64,000 bases of DNA. Source: Mytilus californianus (taxonomy: Eukaryota > Mollusca > Bivalvia > Mytilida > Mytilidae). Made by a program: the position numbers and the translations under genes. Each line of letters opens with the position of its first letter. Position 1 is the stretch's first letter. Where the stretch lies: contig NW_026262734.1 of NCBI RefSeq assembly GCF_021869535.1, positions 77,624,339-77,688,338 on the forward strand, read 5' to 3'. The notes under the pieces were generated by a model, which did not search any database, had not been told where the DNA came from, and saw only the letters and a program-made list of their open reading frames with translations. Of the stretch, positions 11,701-23,672 are shown piece by piece.

Positions 11701-14700
11701 CTACAATCAAATTGATTAAAAGAAAAACACACATGCTGGGTGTTTATTTGCTAATGGTCCAAGGGAGACAACCGCATGAATTTTTCAAATGTTTCAAAGT
11801 CTATAAAAGATAATCTATACTGATTTTTAAAGTTTCTTTGTAAGATAGGGCAGTGAAAGTTATTTCAAATGTTGTGTTTTATTCTATTTCATTATCTTTG
11901 TTGTTATTTGTACATTGAAGACTATATATATTTACTTTTTTAATGACTCAAACAAAATTGATAAAAATATTTTCTTTTTTTTTCAGATATGACAGTAGAA
12001 AATCTTTATATAGTATTGGATTCTATATACTCAACAGTACAATGGGTAAGTCTTTACATCAGTACAACTGGAAAGCCTGTATGTCTACCTATGGAGATGA
12101 GAAGTACGAGGATTGAGATCTTAAGAGCTTGTCCCAAGTTAGGAACCTAGTTTGTAATTGTCTTATGTCTAATGTCATATCCTAATGGTATTTTTGACAT
12201 TAGAAGACTTTGGTGTTGATGGCAGATCTTCAATTAATTTATTTACTGCTTTTCTAAACTAGGGATGAAGTTGAACTTGACCTGTCTATTGTGGAAGGTG
12301 TTCGTTTTAATGATTTTTTTCTTTGTTTGTGAAGTTGAGTTGTTGTCTGACTGATATATTTATCCCAAATTTCCTTTATTCATGCAAGTGCAGTGTTGAA
12401 ATCTATAACTAGTACAATCAAAAGTATGTACACCAGTGCCAGAAATACATATAATATATAAATAAGAAGATATGTTAGGGATTAAATGACATAGAATTTA
12501 ACAACTAGGAGTCATTACGTTCTTCAACAATGATCAAAACCCATACCGCATAGTAAGCTATAAAAGGTCCTGAAATTACAAATGTAAAACCATTTGAAAG
12601 AGGAAACTTACTGCCTGATTTGTGTACAAAACAGTAAACACAAAACAGATATGATATACAGCAACAAATAACAACCACTGAATTACAGGCTCCTGACTTG
12701 GGATAGGCACATACATAATGTGGCTGGGTTAAACATGTTTGCTGGTGCCAGACCCTCCCTCTAACCTTGGACAGGGGTGTAACTGTAGTTGTGATTGGCT
12801 TTGAACTAGCTTTCAGTATCTGCAATTACTTGTAATCAGAAATTGAATGATTACTGATTACATGGGATCACATTGCAAAATGTAATCGATTACAGCTGAT
12901 TACGGTTACTGATTACGATTACCCCATTCCTGACTACCATAATAAAAAATTATGTTTCTAAGACTAAAATATCAATCAGTACACATCCAACATCCAATGA
13001 ATTTAGTCTAAAGACATTATTAAAGTCAGAGAAAAACATGACCTTGTGTAATGCCAAGATACAGGTATCGACAGATTGTAGAATCATGAATGTACATATG
13101 TATATAACAATAATATTTAGTTTGGTTTTAATTTACTGATTACAAAATCAATATTTATACTGATAAAAACAATATTTTAAAGGGGCATTAGCTGTCAAAT
13201 TCATGTACTTTGATTTGACTCAAATTCTCATATTTGATTTATAACCTACTAAAATGTATATCCAACTTACAAAAAGTCTAAAATGAACAATTAACAATGC
13301 ATGGACTCGATACTATGTATCCCCATTTCGTGAGTATTTTAGTCTAGACGCCATCTAATTAATCATGTTAATCATTGAGGTGACCTCCGAAGACTGCCGA
13401 TGGTCATATAACCTAATATATAAACATAGATATAGATATAAATAGATTGCGAACACATGCAATTGGATTTTTCACGGTCTGTTTGATTTCATATCATAGG
13501 TTAAAAAAATATGTTAATCATCGTTTTTTACTGTATAAGAATGAGTTTTTGTGGATCAAATCAGTCAACCAAATGGTTTACCCTTGTTTCACTTTCATTG
13601 TTGACATGCTTTTCCTTTTAATAGCTGAACACGCCTAGTTCATGCGTAACCCATCTCTAGCTAAAGGGTTAAATAGAAGGTCACATGAATAAGGGTTCAA
13701 TGAGGTTGAATTATTCACTCACAAGTGAATAGTTCATCAGCAATGTTTCGTTGCTTATTTTGCCAAAAAATTGAACCAAACTGGCTGCTAAAGGCGAATA
13801 AATTATTTCACTATTTCACTTTCATTAATGACTGAACAAACAAAAATCATATTTTATTTTTTTATATATCTTGTAACTAATGCCCCTTGAAAATCTAATT
13901 ACAGGTATGAATTGGTAACCTTTAAGAACAAGTTTATTTAAAGGATCGATAAGTTTACCTGGATTGTATCTAAATTTACAGGCTCGGTAAAGAACATCAC
14001 CATAAAAATTAGGATGTGCTATCTGGTTTGTAATGAGACTTCTACAGGTACAGCCAAACTTCCAAATGAAATCTTTATAAGTTGGTACATCAGTACAATG
14101 AATCAACAAAATAACTTTATAATTTGAAATGCTTTTCTGGATTAACCTTCTTCAAGAAAACTCAAAGCCAAACATTTCAAAGCCGTGGATGTATATATTT
14201 GTAGAAACTTTAGGAGCTTTATAACCAAAACCGGTCTAAAAAGAAAAAGCCAAATTTAGCTGTTGACTTTACCTGAGGGAGTTGGAACCAGTTTCTTTAG
14301 AGTCATATTTATAAGCAGGGAAATTTTTTTTTAAATATAATAATCTGCACAACAGTATTTCTCATACTTGTTAGTCCTTATTTCACTGCAATTAATTTTT
14401 TACTGTTTATTCCAAAGCTTTTAATCAATATCAATATATATGATCCTGTTTGCAATATTAAACCATTGGTTTGATTCAAATTTATCTTTGCTGTTGCTTG
14501 TCATAAAGTTAAAACAAGGTTTGTTTTTGGGAATACTAGCCACACTTTTCTGATGAAAGTAACCAAAAACAGTGTGTTTCGAAGTGTTGTTTTAAGGAGT
14601 TATTGCCCTTTATAGTCAATTTTTAACAATTTTTCGTAAATTTTTGTAATCTTTTACAAAAATCTTCTCTTCTGAAACTACTCGGCCAAATTTAACCAAA

Positions 14701-17700
14701 CTTGGCCACAATCATCACTAGGGTATCTAGTTTAAAAATTGGGTCCGATGACCCTGCCTGCCAACCCACATGTCAGATATGGCTGAAAATAGAACTTAGG
14801 GGGAAAATGCAGTTTTTGACTTATATCTCTGAAACTAAAGCAAATGTATAAAGGTTGCATTATTTCATGCTCAATTGTAAATAAAAATATCAGGTGAGCG
14901 ACACAGGCTCCTTGGAGCCTCTAGTTTTACTAAACATGCCTATCTTATCTATCCATACTAGGTTTAATAAAGACTGCATGATTTCTATACCATGAGGGAG
15001 TCCAAGTGGTGTATCAATTTCTTCTTTTTCTCTCTTTTACTCCTAACTTTTGTGTGTTATTTCTATTACTATTATTTAATTATTAACATTTTAATTGCCT
15101 GTCTGCCTTTTTCAGCCAAATTTTTGAAATCTCAAAGTCAAATTAACAGTTAAAAACATTAACAATAGAGAGATACATGAGCAAACATGGTAATTATTCT
15201 TTTCATCCATTAACTCAACACGAAAAAAATCTGTACAACTCTTTCAGATGGACAAAACTCCATCAACAGATGACAAGCATATAATTTCCTGATTTGAGAC
15301 AGGCATGTTAAGGTGATTAAATTAAACCTCTCTTTCCAGTACTCCAATCATGGGTCAGGTTAGCCTCAGGCGTCATGAAATTTAAATCAGGCTTCACTTT
15401 CTCAATTAAAAACAGGGTCCAGAAAGCCAAATATCAATTTTGCATGGGCTTATTTTCTAACCTTGTAAACAAAAATGTTTTGATAATATTCTTTTATTTC
15501 AGATAATGCAGGCCTTGCTTTAGAATTTCTGATGAAGTTTTTACGACCATTTTTCTTGGTTACTCTAGGAATAAGATTATACAGTATATTATATATAATA
15601 GAAAAAGTATATGATAAATTTGTTAATGAAGTAAGTGTATTTTATTTATATGTTTAATATATATAACAGCACTTGTAAAAAAACAACATCATAACTCATA
15701 ACATCTGTTTCCATACATAAAAGCAGCACTGAAAATGATCATAATCACAAAACAAGGTTTGTTATATATATGTGACATATACAAATTGTTGCAAATCAAA
15801 AATATTTATTCTGTAAATTCTTATAAGCTATGTGTCTTTAGACATTACCAGTGATTTACAGTAAGGTAAACATGTGTAACCCCTCTATTTTTTATGCACC
15901 ATATATACCTGTCCAAAGTTAGGAGCCTGTAATTTATTTTTTGTCTTTTGTTGATGTCTGCTATATGTTTTTTTTCAAATAATGTTTTATCATAAAACAG
16001 GCCGGTGGTTTTCTTGTTTGAATTGTATCACATTTAGTCATGATTGAGTATTTTATACTGCAACTAGTTGTGTTTATTTTCTAAATATAGTAACACAGCT
16101 ATATTTTGTGCAATGTCAATTTCATCATGGATCACTTTTTCCACAGTCAGGGGTTCGTTAAGGGATGAAAATAAGTTTGAAATTTGTGTTAAAATTTTAA
16201 ATAGCTATCAATGTAATAATTTAAGTTGCAGTATAAAAACAATATTAGGTCAATGTCATAAAAATATAAACTTTTTTGTATTCGGCACAAAACTGGGGAA
16301 GGGCTCAGTAGAACCTCGCCTTTCCAAAGTTTCTTAGCCTCGTACAAAAAAGTTTATATTTTTCTGACATTAACCTAATATTGTATACTTATAGCCTTCT
16401 ACACAGTAAGTGTTTTGCTCATTATTGAATACTGCATTGTGCGCTATTAATGTGTACATCCTTGTCCTTTGGTCTCATTGGCAATCGTAACACAGCTAAA
16501 GTTGTGAATGTTAATACAATATTAATGCAGGGATTTTGTAATGATTATTTTCTTTGATGCAAAAAATATGTATCCAGCAATTTAAGTCTAGTATATGTTC
16601 TACTGTTTAATCCTGGTTGAAAAGATTTGTTTATTCTAATTTGATAATGAGGGCTGTTCCATAAAAAAAATATTACATGGTACCCAGGGAAGGCACTTTG
16701 AAAATAAAGTTACCGCCCATAGAAGCAATTTTAGAGATCTGCATACATTCAAAGATGTTGTCACACCTACCCATAGTGGCATATTCAGGTTGTCTTCTGT
16801 GTGTCCCATGTTTGTTCTATTGCCAGAGTAATGGAAAAGACAGTATTTGCAGTTGAAATAAGTTGATATTGAGTTATAGTTTTTTGGATCATATTTCATC
16901 GAATTTAACAAATATAGTATAGGAGGAAAACAATTGAATTTTAAAGAAATATGAACATTGAAACATAAAATTGAGATCATGCATGTTAAAGTAGATTTAA
17001 GAGTCATGTGTTAAAACCAAAACAATATGTCATGGCTAGTCTAGGGGAGACAATCCAAATTTCAAAAAAATGATCTCATTTCCTTGTAATTGAAATTCAT
17101 TTTGAGAGTGAAGATTTTTCTTATTATCATAACCCCTCTTTCTAAAGGAATGGTAAATATTGATGGGGGAGTCAGTTTGTTGGACTTTCCATCCGTCTGT
17201 TCTTCTCTTGTGTCCAACTTTTGTTTCAGCAACTGCTCCTGTACTGATTAACAGAATTATGTGAAACTTTCACAGAATCTTGATCACATAATGTAGTTTT
17301 GCACCTATTTCATTCCTTCATCTGAATGACTTTTGGGATTGACTTTGGGATGACATTGACTTAGTAATTTCTGCACCTTACACATTTAGTATCAACAACT
17401 CCTCCTAAATCCTTTATTGCAACTTTCTAACAATCTTAACCCTACATAATTATGTGCACATCCTATTATGATTATTTATCTGAATCTTTTTGGGGTTTCA
17501 ATTACCAAAGCATGAACTTTGCTATTGCTTTTTTTGGGGTACCCATTATGTATTGACAACTCCTCCTAAACCTATTTTCATTTATTGAAACTTTCTCACA
17601 GTCTTAACCATATAGTGTTATTATGCACCTCCTGTTTTGTTTTTTTATCCAAATTGTTTTTGGACTTTCCCAAACCAAATGAAAAGACGACTAATTTGAT

Positions 17701-18537
17701 GATTGAATAATCTTTGATTATTTTTTTTTCATATAATTGTTAAGCAAATAAAGACTAAATTAATGAACATTTTAAAATAATAAGTCAGTTATTAATGTTT
17801 TGATATTTTCTTACCAAATTCACAGAAATAAGTAACCATGAATAAAAGTACATATACAGTATAACAATCAACCGAAATAATGGAAAAGAACTGCCATATT
17901 CCTGACTTGGTACAGAAACAGTAATAAATGTTTCATGTTTTGTACATATTTTTGTTGATCAGAATTTAATCAAAGAATTTAATCAAAGCAAGGCATCTTT
18001 AAATATTATGGAAATAGGTACACATGTACCTCTTAATATTAATTTTGAAGAAAACAATTTCGTATTTTAGAATCATAAAGGACTATAGGTATTTTCATTG
18101 TGTGTAACCTTAGATGAAAAAAAAAACATCATATCATTGGTTATATGTCACTTTTTGTTCAGGATATTGTTAGCAACTCACACTTATGAAAATATTATCC
18201 AGAATGCATTAAATTTCAACATGATTTTTATTTGTAGGATGAAGATATATTTGAAGATTTTGATGAAGAAAAATTATCTCAACTCTACAGATCTCCATTG
18301 ACTATAAAACTTTCAGTAATATTCATGTTTACTCAAATGACTGTTAATCTTTTTTACGAAACCCGTGGAGTTTCTACAGTGTCAGCATGGCCGTTTACAT
18401 ATATCAGTGACTTCTATCCTAAAGATATAGTATTTAGCAGGGTAATACAGATTATTGTGGTAAATATATTTTACATATGGAGATTATACTACTCAGATGA
18501 TTGGACATGGAGTGAATGGTTCTCATCCTCATTGTGA
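5749..18537 (+). CDS. Multi-pass transmembrane protein of unrecognised family, seven exons, 5' end missing
   Basis: The exons are 5749-5973, 7649-7740, 8592-8656, 10816-10930, 11987-12045, 15503-15630 and 18238-18537 (stop). Every junction has AG/GT borders, and the reading phase is conserved throughout (984 nt, 327 residues plus stop), which makes the model strong. The first exon found begins in phase 0 without a clear ATG, so an upstream exon is missing. Numbering from 5749, hydrophobic segments lie at about 5-31, 40-57, 76-98, 106-124, 129-148, 200-219, 250-270 and 295-315, suggesting seven to nine membrane passes. An acidic loop (DEDIFEDFDEE, 229-239) precedes the last two. The C-terminus is short and aromatic (YYSDDWTWSEWF). 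No catalytic, channel-filter or transporter signature was seen, and I do not assign a family. Introns are filled with repeats. Confidence 0.85.
5974..7648. other. Intron holding an unclassified repeat (about 6120-6830)
   Basis: The text 'ttgctta...agtggcaaatatttcatgca' at 6138-6177 recurs in altered form at 28747-28770 and is familiar from bivalve repeats. The rest up to about 6830 looks repeat-like without visible ends. Nothing is recognised from 6830 to 7648. Confidence 0.4.
8956..9875. mobile_element. Pearl-like element: imperfect hairpin plus five tandem units of about 170 bp
   Basis: It begins with an imperfect stem (TTTCGCCTT at 8959-8967 against AAAAGCGAGAC at 8979-8990) and a GC-rich 'gcgacggcggcgtc'. 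Units then start at 9034, 9209, 9376, 9544 and about 9710, each opening like 'tgtattagtttgtgatta' and carrying 'ccatggagatta'. The organisation matches the non-autonomous tandem-core elements known from bivalves (pearl type). That name is from family knowledge; the array is directly visible. Confidence 0.75.
9876..10815. other. AT-rich intron remainder
   Basis: No ends, arrays or coding signal were seen apart from poly-A/T runs (10080-10140, 10405-10430). Confidence 0.35.
10969..11245. mobile_element. Short element with TGCCCCAC inverted ends
   Basis: 'tgccccacctaggggtatta' near the left end is answered by 'gtggggcatcc' and 'tatggacacattcttg' near the right end. The interior begins with the pyrimidine-rich 'ttcgtccgtccattagtcc' seen at the start of several bivalve tandem-core elements. 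It probably has a single core unit. Confidence 0.55.
11370..11600 (-). repeat. Mussel retroelement 3' tail, reverse orientation
   Basis: 'agaagatgtggttt' then 'tgccaatgagacaactctcc' is the reverse complement of the end of the 34735-34997 tail. The conserved 'acggccttcaacaa' and 'gcaaaacccatactgcatag' follow. Confidence 0.7.
12460..12795 (-). repeat. Mussel retroelement 3' tail, reverse orientation, longer copy
   Basis: Read on the - strand, it runs from 'ccaaggttagagggagggtc' through 'ccaagtcaggagcctgtaat' to 'acttcttatttat', parallel to 34672-34997. The small - strand reading frame within it is a by-product. Confidence 0.7.
12800..12935. repeat. Short palindromic 'GTAATC' repeat
   Basis: Many near-copies of GATTAC/GTAATC occur in both orientations (for example 'gtaatcgattacagctgatt'), ending 'gattaccccattcctga'. 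It resembles the end of a hAT-like MITE. No target-site duplication was found. Confidence 0.4.
12945..14190 (-). pseudogene. Penelope-like reverse-transcriptase C-terminal fragment, interrupted by a TIR element
   Basis: On the - strand, 14109-13889 encodes IAHPNFYGDV, YNPGKLIDPLNKLVLKG and so on up to VIRF. The codons that follow in the paralogues at 46.1 and 57.5 kb (IVFI.INIDFVISKLK..N) are found at about 13179-13127 on the far side of the insertion 13180-13888. The paralogous non-coding tail ('ctacaatctgtc', 'tgtatcttggcatt') continues to about 12950. No polymerase core is present, so this is a 5'-truncated dead copy. Confidence 0.75.
13180..13888. mobile_element. TIR element (AAGGGGCATTAG ends), 709 bp
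   Basis: AAGGGGCATTAG at 13180-13191 is matched by its complement CTAATGCCCCTT at 13877-13888. The element sits inside reverse-transcriptase coding sequence that is otherwise collinear with two paralogues. A diverged relative, inverted, occupies 63382 to the window end. Non-coding. Confidence 0.75.
14515..14931 (+). repeat. Mollusc interspersed repeat ending 'ggagcctctagtttt'
   Basis: I recognise the end block 'ggtgagcgacacaggctcct', followed by 'ggagcctctag', and the interior 'aaatttaaccaaacttggcc' as a common mollusc repeat. The left end is not clear. Confidence 0.55.
14932..15502. other. Intron segment, nothing recognised
   Basis: AT-rich with no repeat ends, arrays or coding signal visible. 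It ends at the polypyrimidine tract and AG of the exon starting at 15503. Confidence 0.35.
16045..16390. mobile_element. Nested inverted-repeat (foldback) element
   Basis: 'ttatactgcaact' (about 16052-16064) is inverted at 'aagttgcagtataa' (about 16224-16237). The overlapping arm from 16240 to about 16280 ('caatattaggtcaatgtcat' and onward) is inverted at about 16345-16385. The 89-residue reading frame here is a by-product. Confidence 0.6.
16391..17130. other. Intron segment with one 123-codon - strand reading frame judged non-genic
   Basis: The frame at 17007-16636 has no domain signature, lies in an intron of the opposite-strand gene and starts near 'agggctgttccataa', which looks repeat-like. 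Nothing else is recognised. Confidence 0.35.
17135..17700. repeat. Tandem array, about three units of 165 bp
   Basis: 'caactgctcctgtact' (17228), 'caactcctcctaaatcc' (17396) and 'caactcctcctaaacc' (17559) open successive similar units, preceded by the pyrimidine-rich 'tttccatccgtctgttcttc'. It has the same layout as the 8956 element but different sequence. Confidence 0.6.
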
Positions 18538-18911
18538 AAATTTGAAGAGGATTTCTGATTCCAGTAAGTGTTTTAATGGATGGAAACAGAAAGTAAATCA
18601 TAAGATCTGCATAGAATGAAATATATTGTTGTGAGTTTGGTTTGGCATATTAAGTTTAAACCGTGTGTTTTCGGAACAGAAATGAAACTGGAGATGGGGT
18701 ACCAGAAAGTTGAATACTATTTTGAAAGGTTGTATTACTCTCTTCCCATGAATACCCATTCCCAATATATTAAAAATATTATCTGTGATTTTCAGCAGGA
18801 TATAGGATCTAAAAAATAGGGATTTAAAATTGTAACTGCCAAGTTGAAATTTCAAAATTGGTAAATGTTTTTACTAAACATGCTAAAATTGTCAACTCAA
18901 ACTTAAATAAA
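18538..18911 (+). other. Probable 3' UTR of the membrane-protein gene with AATAAA
   Basis: It follows the TGA at 18535-18537. The first clear polyadenylation hexamer is AATAAA at 18906-18911, giving a UTR of roughly 390 nt. The 85- and 67-codon frames inside are on opposite strands and unconvincing. Later hexamers exist, so the end is uncertain. Confidence 0.5.
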
Positions 18912-19459
18912 AAGAAAATAATTTATATGCATGCTTTTTCAATTATATGAAAATAACTTAAAAAAATATGATTTTTGTTTTAAAAGAAACAAATGTATAT
19001 TTAGACATTCAGTATTATTTTTTTCTCCTTTTCATATACATGATATATGTGTGTCTCGTTATTAAATGACTTGACTGGAAGCTCCATGATATACATGATA
19101 TACCCTTTTTTATTACAATATTTTGGAAACAGCATGGTTCATACTACACAGTAGTAAAGTATTTTAAAATCTATCACTAATTTTGTAGCCATCACATAAA
19201 AATAACACTTTTCAGCATTTTCATAAATATACACAGGTCTTTGCATTGTGAACACCTCCTTTTACTATAGAAATTATGCAGTACGGAAATATTTCTTCAC
19301 CATTTGACTGCCATTTTTTCCTGGAAACGTAATTTTGATTGTTTCAAAAACGGAGATAAATGGGGAGATAATGAACTGTTTAGATACAGGGTCAACTATA
19401 GTTCATCAGTGATTAGATATGCATCATGTACATGTATATACAAATAAGGATTTTTTTAT

Positions 19460-20340
19460 ATGCCCATCATGGAGGGGACATACATGCATTATTGTATACC
19501 CTTGTCTGTCTGTTTGTCAGTCAGTCTGTCCACACATCCTTCAAAAGATAAAGAATAACTGATCAAGTTTTATGAAACTTGTGTGGAAGAAAACAACCTT
19601 TCGATTTTGAAATTGTTTTAGGTTGTTCTAGGACTTAACCGTCATTGCCATTTGTCACATATCACACCCTAACTTGAGGCTTGGATTGATTTAGGCTGTT
19701 ATTTGGATCGTTTAAGTTGGCTACCTGTTGATTTTGAAAAAAATTTGATTTTCAATCCAGAGTTAGGGGATTTTGATGAGGCATCAAATTTTCGTAAATT
19801 TTTCACATCATGTTCTCTAACGTTTAACTTGTAAGACTATTGTTGGGATTGGTTAAAGTAAGCTACCTATCAGCAATGATCAGTTTTGAAGTTTTCCAAT
19901 TTCTCATTCAAAATCTAGATCTAGAGTTATGGGAATTTCTTTCCTTTGATTGTAAGATTTAAGACAATATTTTAACATGTCTTGCACTAACTTTAGTATG
20001 CTTTGATCATATACTTCTAACTTTTTAATGTTGTTGGGATTGTCAAAAGAAGCTGCTTCCTGTTTTTTTTTAAATGTTAGATATGCTTTTCTAGAGTTAT
20101 TGGACCTTTAACTATCTCATGCAAGTTTTTCTGCAAGGTCATTTTACTGACTTTTGATTTTATGGCACTTACAATGATCCATTTTATATTTGGAATAATT
20201 TCAATATGCATATGAAGGTTGAATCTATTGTTTCTGTCACAGCTCTTTATTTAGTTAATGTGTTTCTAAACACTGATAGTGTCAGAGGTGCAATTTAATA
20301 ATATTGTCATCTCAAATGTTATACAATGTTATTTGTTTTA
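19460..20340. repeat. Degenerate tandem-core repeat element
   Basis: It starts 'atgcccatcatggaggggac', then a 'gtctgtctgtttgtcagtca' tract, then diverged units sharing 'gttgggattg...gctacctatc' and 'ctagagttat(g/t)gg'. Same general design as the arrays at 8956 and 17135. Confidence 0.5.
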
Positions 20341-20870
20341 TTTCATTGTCCTGTAATTCGCTCAAAGGTATTGCAAATTAGGCATATCTTCAATATACAG
20401 AGTATTAATAGATAATAAAAATAAATAATGGAAATCAAAGGACAAGTAATGTATTTTGAGACCAAAGTTTATATGCTAATACAATGTATTGTTTATTAAG
20501 AATAATGCTAATATAACATTTTTGTTTGTATATATCTGTTTCACAATAAATCATTTGAAAAATGGTAACTACTGTATGCATTAAAATACACAGTTGGTTG
20601 TAACTATGATTACTAACCCATAATTTTTATATTTTGGATTTTTTTTTAATGTCAAACTGCTTTTTGATTTTTATTCCTTTTTATTTGTTATAATATTTTT
20701 GTTTTATCTTAATTTCTTATATCTTTGCATAAGAAATATAAGATATATATACAAGATCTGTAAGTGCATTTTGCCAATTCTTATTTTGAGATTATCATTA
20801 TGATCATGGTAGTACATTTCCTATATGATCTCTTATTTAATAAGATCTGCATTTTGCTTACTGTAAATTC

Positions 20871-21725
20871 AGAAATCATTATTATTGCAAATAATGCTAC
20901 TGGGTGATAATCACAATATGAGAACTCGCATTTGGAGATCTGATACATATCACTCTATGCAGATTTTCCTGAAATTTCAATAATTACTAGAACACACCCG
21001 CGAAATAGCGGGCATTTAGAGCGTGGTTGAAAGTATGTAAACTGTTGTAGGATGAATTTTTGTTAACGATTTTATGACTGGAGAATTTCAGGAACGGTAT
21101 TAAAAGTCATAGATACTTGGTGACAGGACAATTTTTTTTAGCCCTCCCCCTTTTTTTGCAAAGTCCATTATTTTTTGTTTTCTGTTTTTCTGTATACTAT
21201 GAACATACATATACTATAAATAAAGTGTACTTGCTATTTACTATCAATTCCAAGTTTACTATTCACGGCGGTCACTGATGTATTATATTTGAATTGATAG
21301 TAAATATAAAGCAAATACACTTTATTTATATTATATGTATGATCATAGTATACAGAAAAACACGAAAATAATTGTCCTTTCCCTAAGTACTTATGAAAAT
21401 TATGTGTAATTTTAAAACAGTCCTAACCTAAAGGAAATCTTATCTATGACTTAAAAGTCTGTCCGATGATGGAAACAATATCCGGACGCCTTTATTTTCG
21501 TTTTCCTCCAAAAATAACCCAAACTGAATAATCATAAGCGAGGATGATAAATGCGACTAAAATGGTACCTATAGGACACAGAGGCATGATGATTAATTTA
21601 TTATGGAAGGAAGAGAAGTGACACACAAAATGAGGTCTTCTCATTTAATAGTATAGAATCTTGCATTTTTGTCCTTTCTTCAAAATTGCAATAATAAATG
21701 CACAAAATAATTTCTGAATTTGCAG
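20871..21725. mobile_element. TIR element with TA target duplication, enclosing a large palindrome
   Basis: CTGTAAATTCAGAAAT at 20871 is matched by the complement of CTGCAAATTCAGAAAT ending at 21725, and TA flanks both ends. Inside, 21190-21260 and about 21285-21365 form a second inverted repeat ('tatttactatcaattc' against 'gaattgatagtaaata') around a loop containing 'cacggcggtcactg'. Either a compound element or one insertion inside another. Confidence 0.65.
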
Positions 21726-21948
21726 TATTCTGATTTTAAGATTATTTAGGAAGATTAATTTGCTTACTTAGATAATTGGTGTCAGATTATTTAAGTTTCT
21801 GCATTTTGCCTGAATTGAGTTGTTTATTTGTTGTTTTGCTAATCATTTATTTTTTGCTATTCCTTGTTGTATGTGATTAAGATTTAAAAAAATAATACAT
21901 AAAAATCCTAGATTGGAGCAATACTTATATCTCAGAATGAATCACTTA

Positions 21949-22295
21949 TAATAGACTATTTTCATATTACCGACTTCTGACTCCGGAATACATAATAATT
22001 CGACAGGTTGCCTAGTCTGTGGTAGGACATTCTGGACTCAGGTCAAGTAAGCGCAACAAAAAGAAATAAAATCAAGCTTACAATCAGTTCATTTTAGGGA
22101 AAAAATTGTTGTGAAAATAATATAAAAAAACAATTAAAAAAAATTCCCCAAATTGCACTGATTGTAAGCTTTATTTTACTTCTTTTAATTGCTCTTACTT
22201 GACAGAGTACCAGAATGTCCCACATCAGAGTATTTAACCTATAAATAAATTATATATGCAGGAGTCAAAAGTTGGTAATATAAAAATAGTTTATT
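21949..22295. mobile_element. Long-TIR palindromic MITE, about 345 bp
   Basis: The outer arms 'aatagactattttcatatta' and 'taatataaaaatagtttatt' are complementary. Inner arms 'agcttacaatcag' and 'ctgattgtaagct' meet near 22130. Almost the whole element is foldback. Confidence 0.7.
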
Positions 22296-23331
22296 GTCCA
22301 GAAAGTATGAAAATTTACTATACATTATTTTGATGCGTGTTAATCAGTCAAGTGTATAACTTGAACAAGTTATCACAGAAAATAACAGGCATACATGTAC
22401 TGTTAGTGTGTGAATTCTGACAGAGTTATCTCCTCCTTTCATGAATTGTGTTGAAATTGCTCGGTCCGTTATTTTACAAAGAAACAATGTCTGTTATTAC
22501 GCCTTTCAGTTATCACAGACATTTTCGTCTCCTGAACATGGTGAAATGCAAATTGAGTCAGATATTTTAAAATTTACCGCTGTTTGTATTGTTGTTTAGA
22601 TCTCGTATGATTTCACAGTATGCCTAGTATTTTCTGTAATAACTTGTTTAAGTTATACCCTTGACTGTTAATATTGTCATTTTTGTCTGTGTGCAAAAGT
22701 GGGATACAAAAAAAAAAGTATTGCAAATGTTGTTTATTTTAGAAAGCTATAATTTGAAAATAGGAAATTTTTTTTTTGAAAAGTCTAGATCTGTTCAATG
22801 TTTTCTTGTTTCTGTATTAGTAGTATTATTTTCCTTTCTTCATTTCATTAACACGATAAAAACTTTCAATTTTCTGTTATTTGCAATGAACCACTGAAAG
22901 TGTGTCTTAATATTTTTTTCATTAACTATTAATTGGAATAACTTTTCTTTGTAAATTTGTAAACCTGATATTACTCTTAAATATTATGGGTTTTCATGTT
23001 TTTTACATGTATGAGCATCCTCGTATATTTTCAAGGACTATTAATTTATGATACTGCATTAATTTGTAGCTTTAATAATCTTTAAAATATATGTCTGCAT
23101 CAGTCTTCATCTGTTTAAATCTTGGCCAAGAAGTAAAAATTAAGGCCTTTTCATTTTCCATACTACTAAATTTTTAGTTTTAATAATATGTTAGATATAT
23201 CTGTCCTTGTCTGTTTTTTCTCATTATTGTAATCCCTCAGTGTTTCTTGCACTGTCCTAATTAATTTGTGCCATTTCCTAAATCTTGTAAATAAATCTGC
23301 TCAATCATAGGTAAAATGTATGCCCTTTCTA
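22296..23331. other. No recognised feature
   Basis: AT-rich. Several short open frames (for example 22661-22897) show no signature, no splice context and low-complexity translation. Confidence 0.4.
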
Positions 23332-23672
23332 CCATTGGCTAGAGGTATAGGGGGAGGGTTGAGATCTCATAAACATGTTTAACCCCGCCGCATTTTTGCG
23401 CCTGTCCCAAGTCAGGAGCCTCTAGCCTTTGTTAGTCTTGTATTATTTTTAATTTTAGTTTCTTGTGTACAATTTGGAGTTTAGTATGACGTTCATTATC
23501 ACTGAACTAGTATATATATTTGTTTAGGGGCCAGCTGAAGGACGCCTCCGGGTGCGGGAATTTCTCGCTGCATTGAAGACCTGTTGGTGGCCTTCTGCTG
23601 TTGTCTGTTCTGTGGTCGGGTTGTTGTCTCTTTGACACATTCCCCATTTCCATTCTCAATTTTATCCTTTCT
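23332..23672 (+). repeat. Second mussel retroelement-tail family
   Basis: 'gggggagggttgagatctca', then 'cccaagtcaggagcctctag', 'tttaggggccagctgaagga' and 'ggtcgggttgttgtctcttt'. A reverse-orientation relative is at 33557-33836. It shares only the 'guanine-rich, ccgcca, cccaagtcaggagcc' stretch with the 34.7-kb family. Confidence 0.65.

Noticed and set aside
13447..13638. 63-codon frame with hydrophobic translation
   Set aside because: Entirely inside the 13180-13888 TIR element. The relative at 63.4-64 kb does not preserve it.
16636..17007. 123-codon - strand frame
   Set aside because: Intronic, opposite strand, no domain signature, no splice or promoter context.
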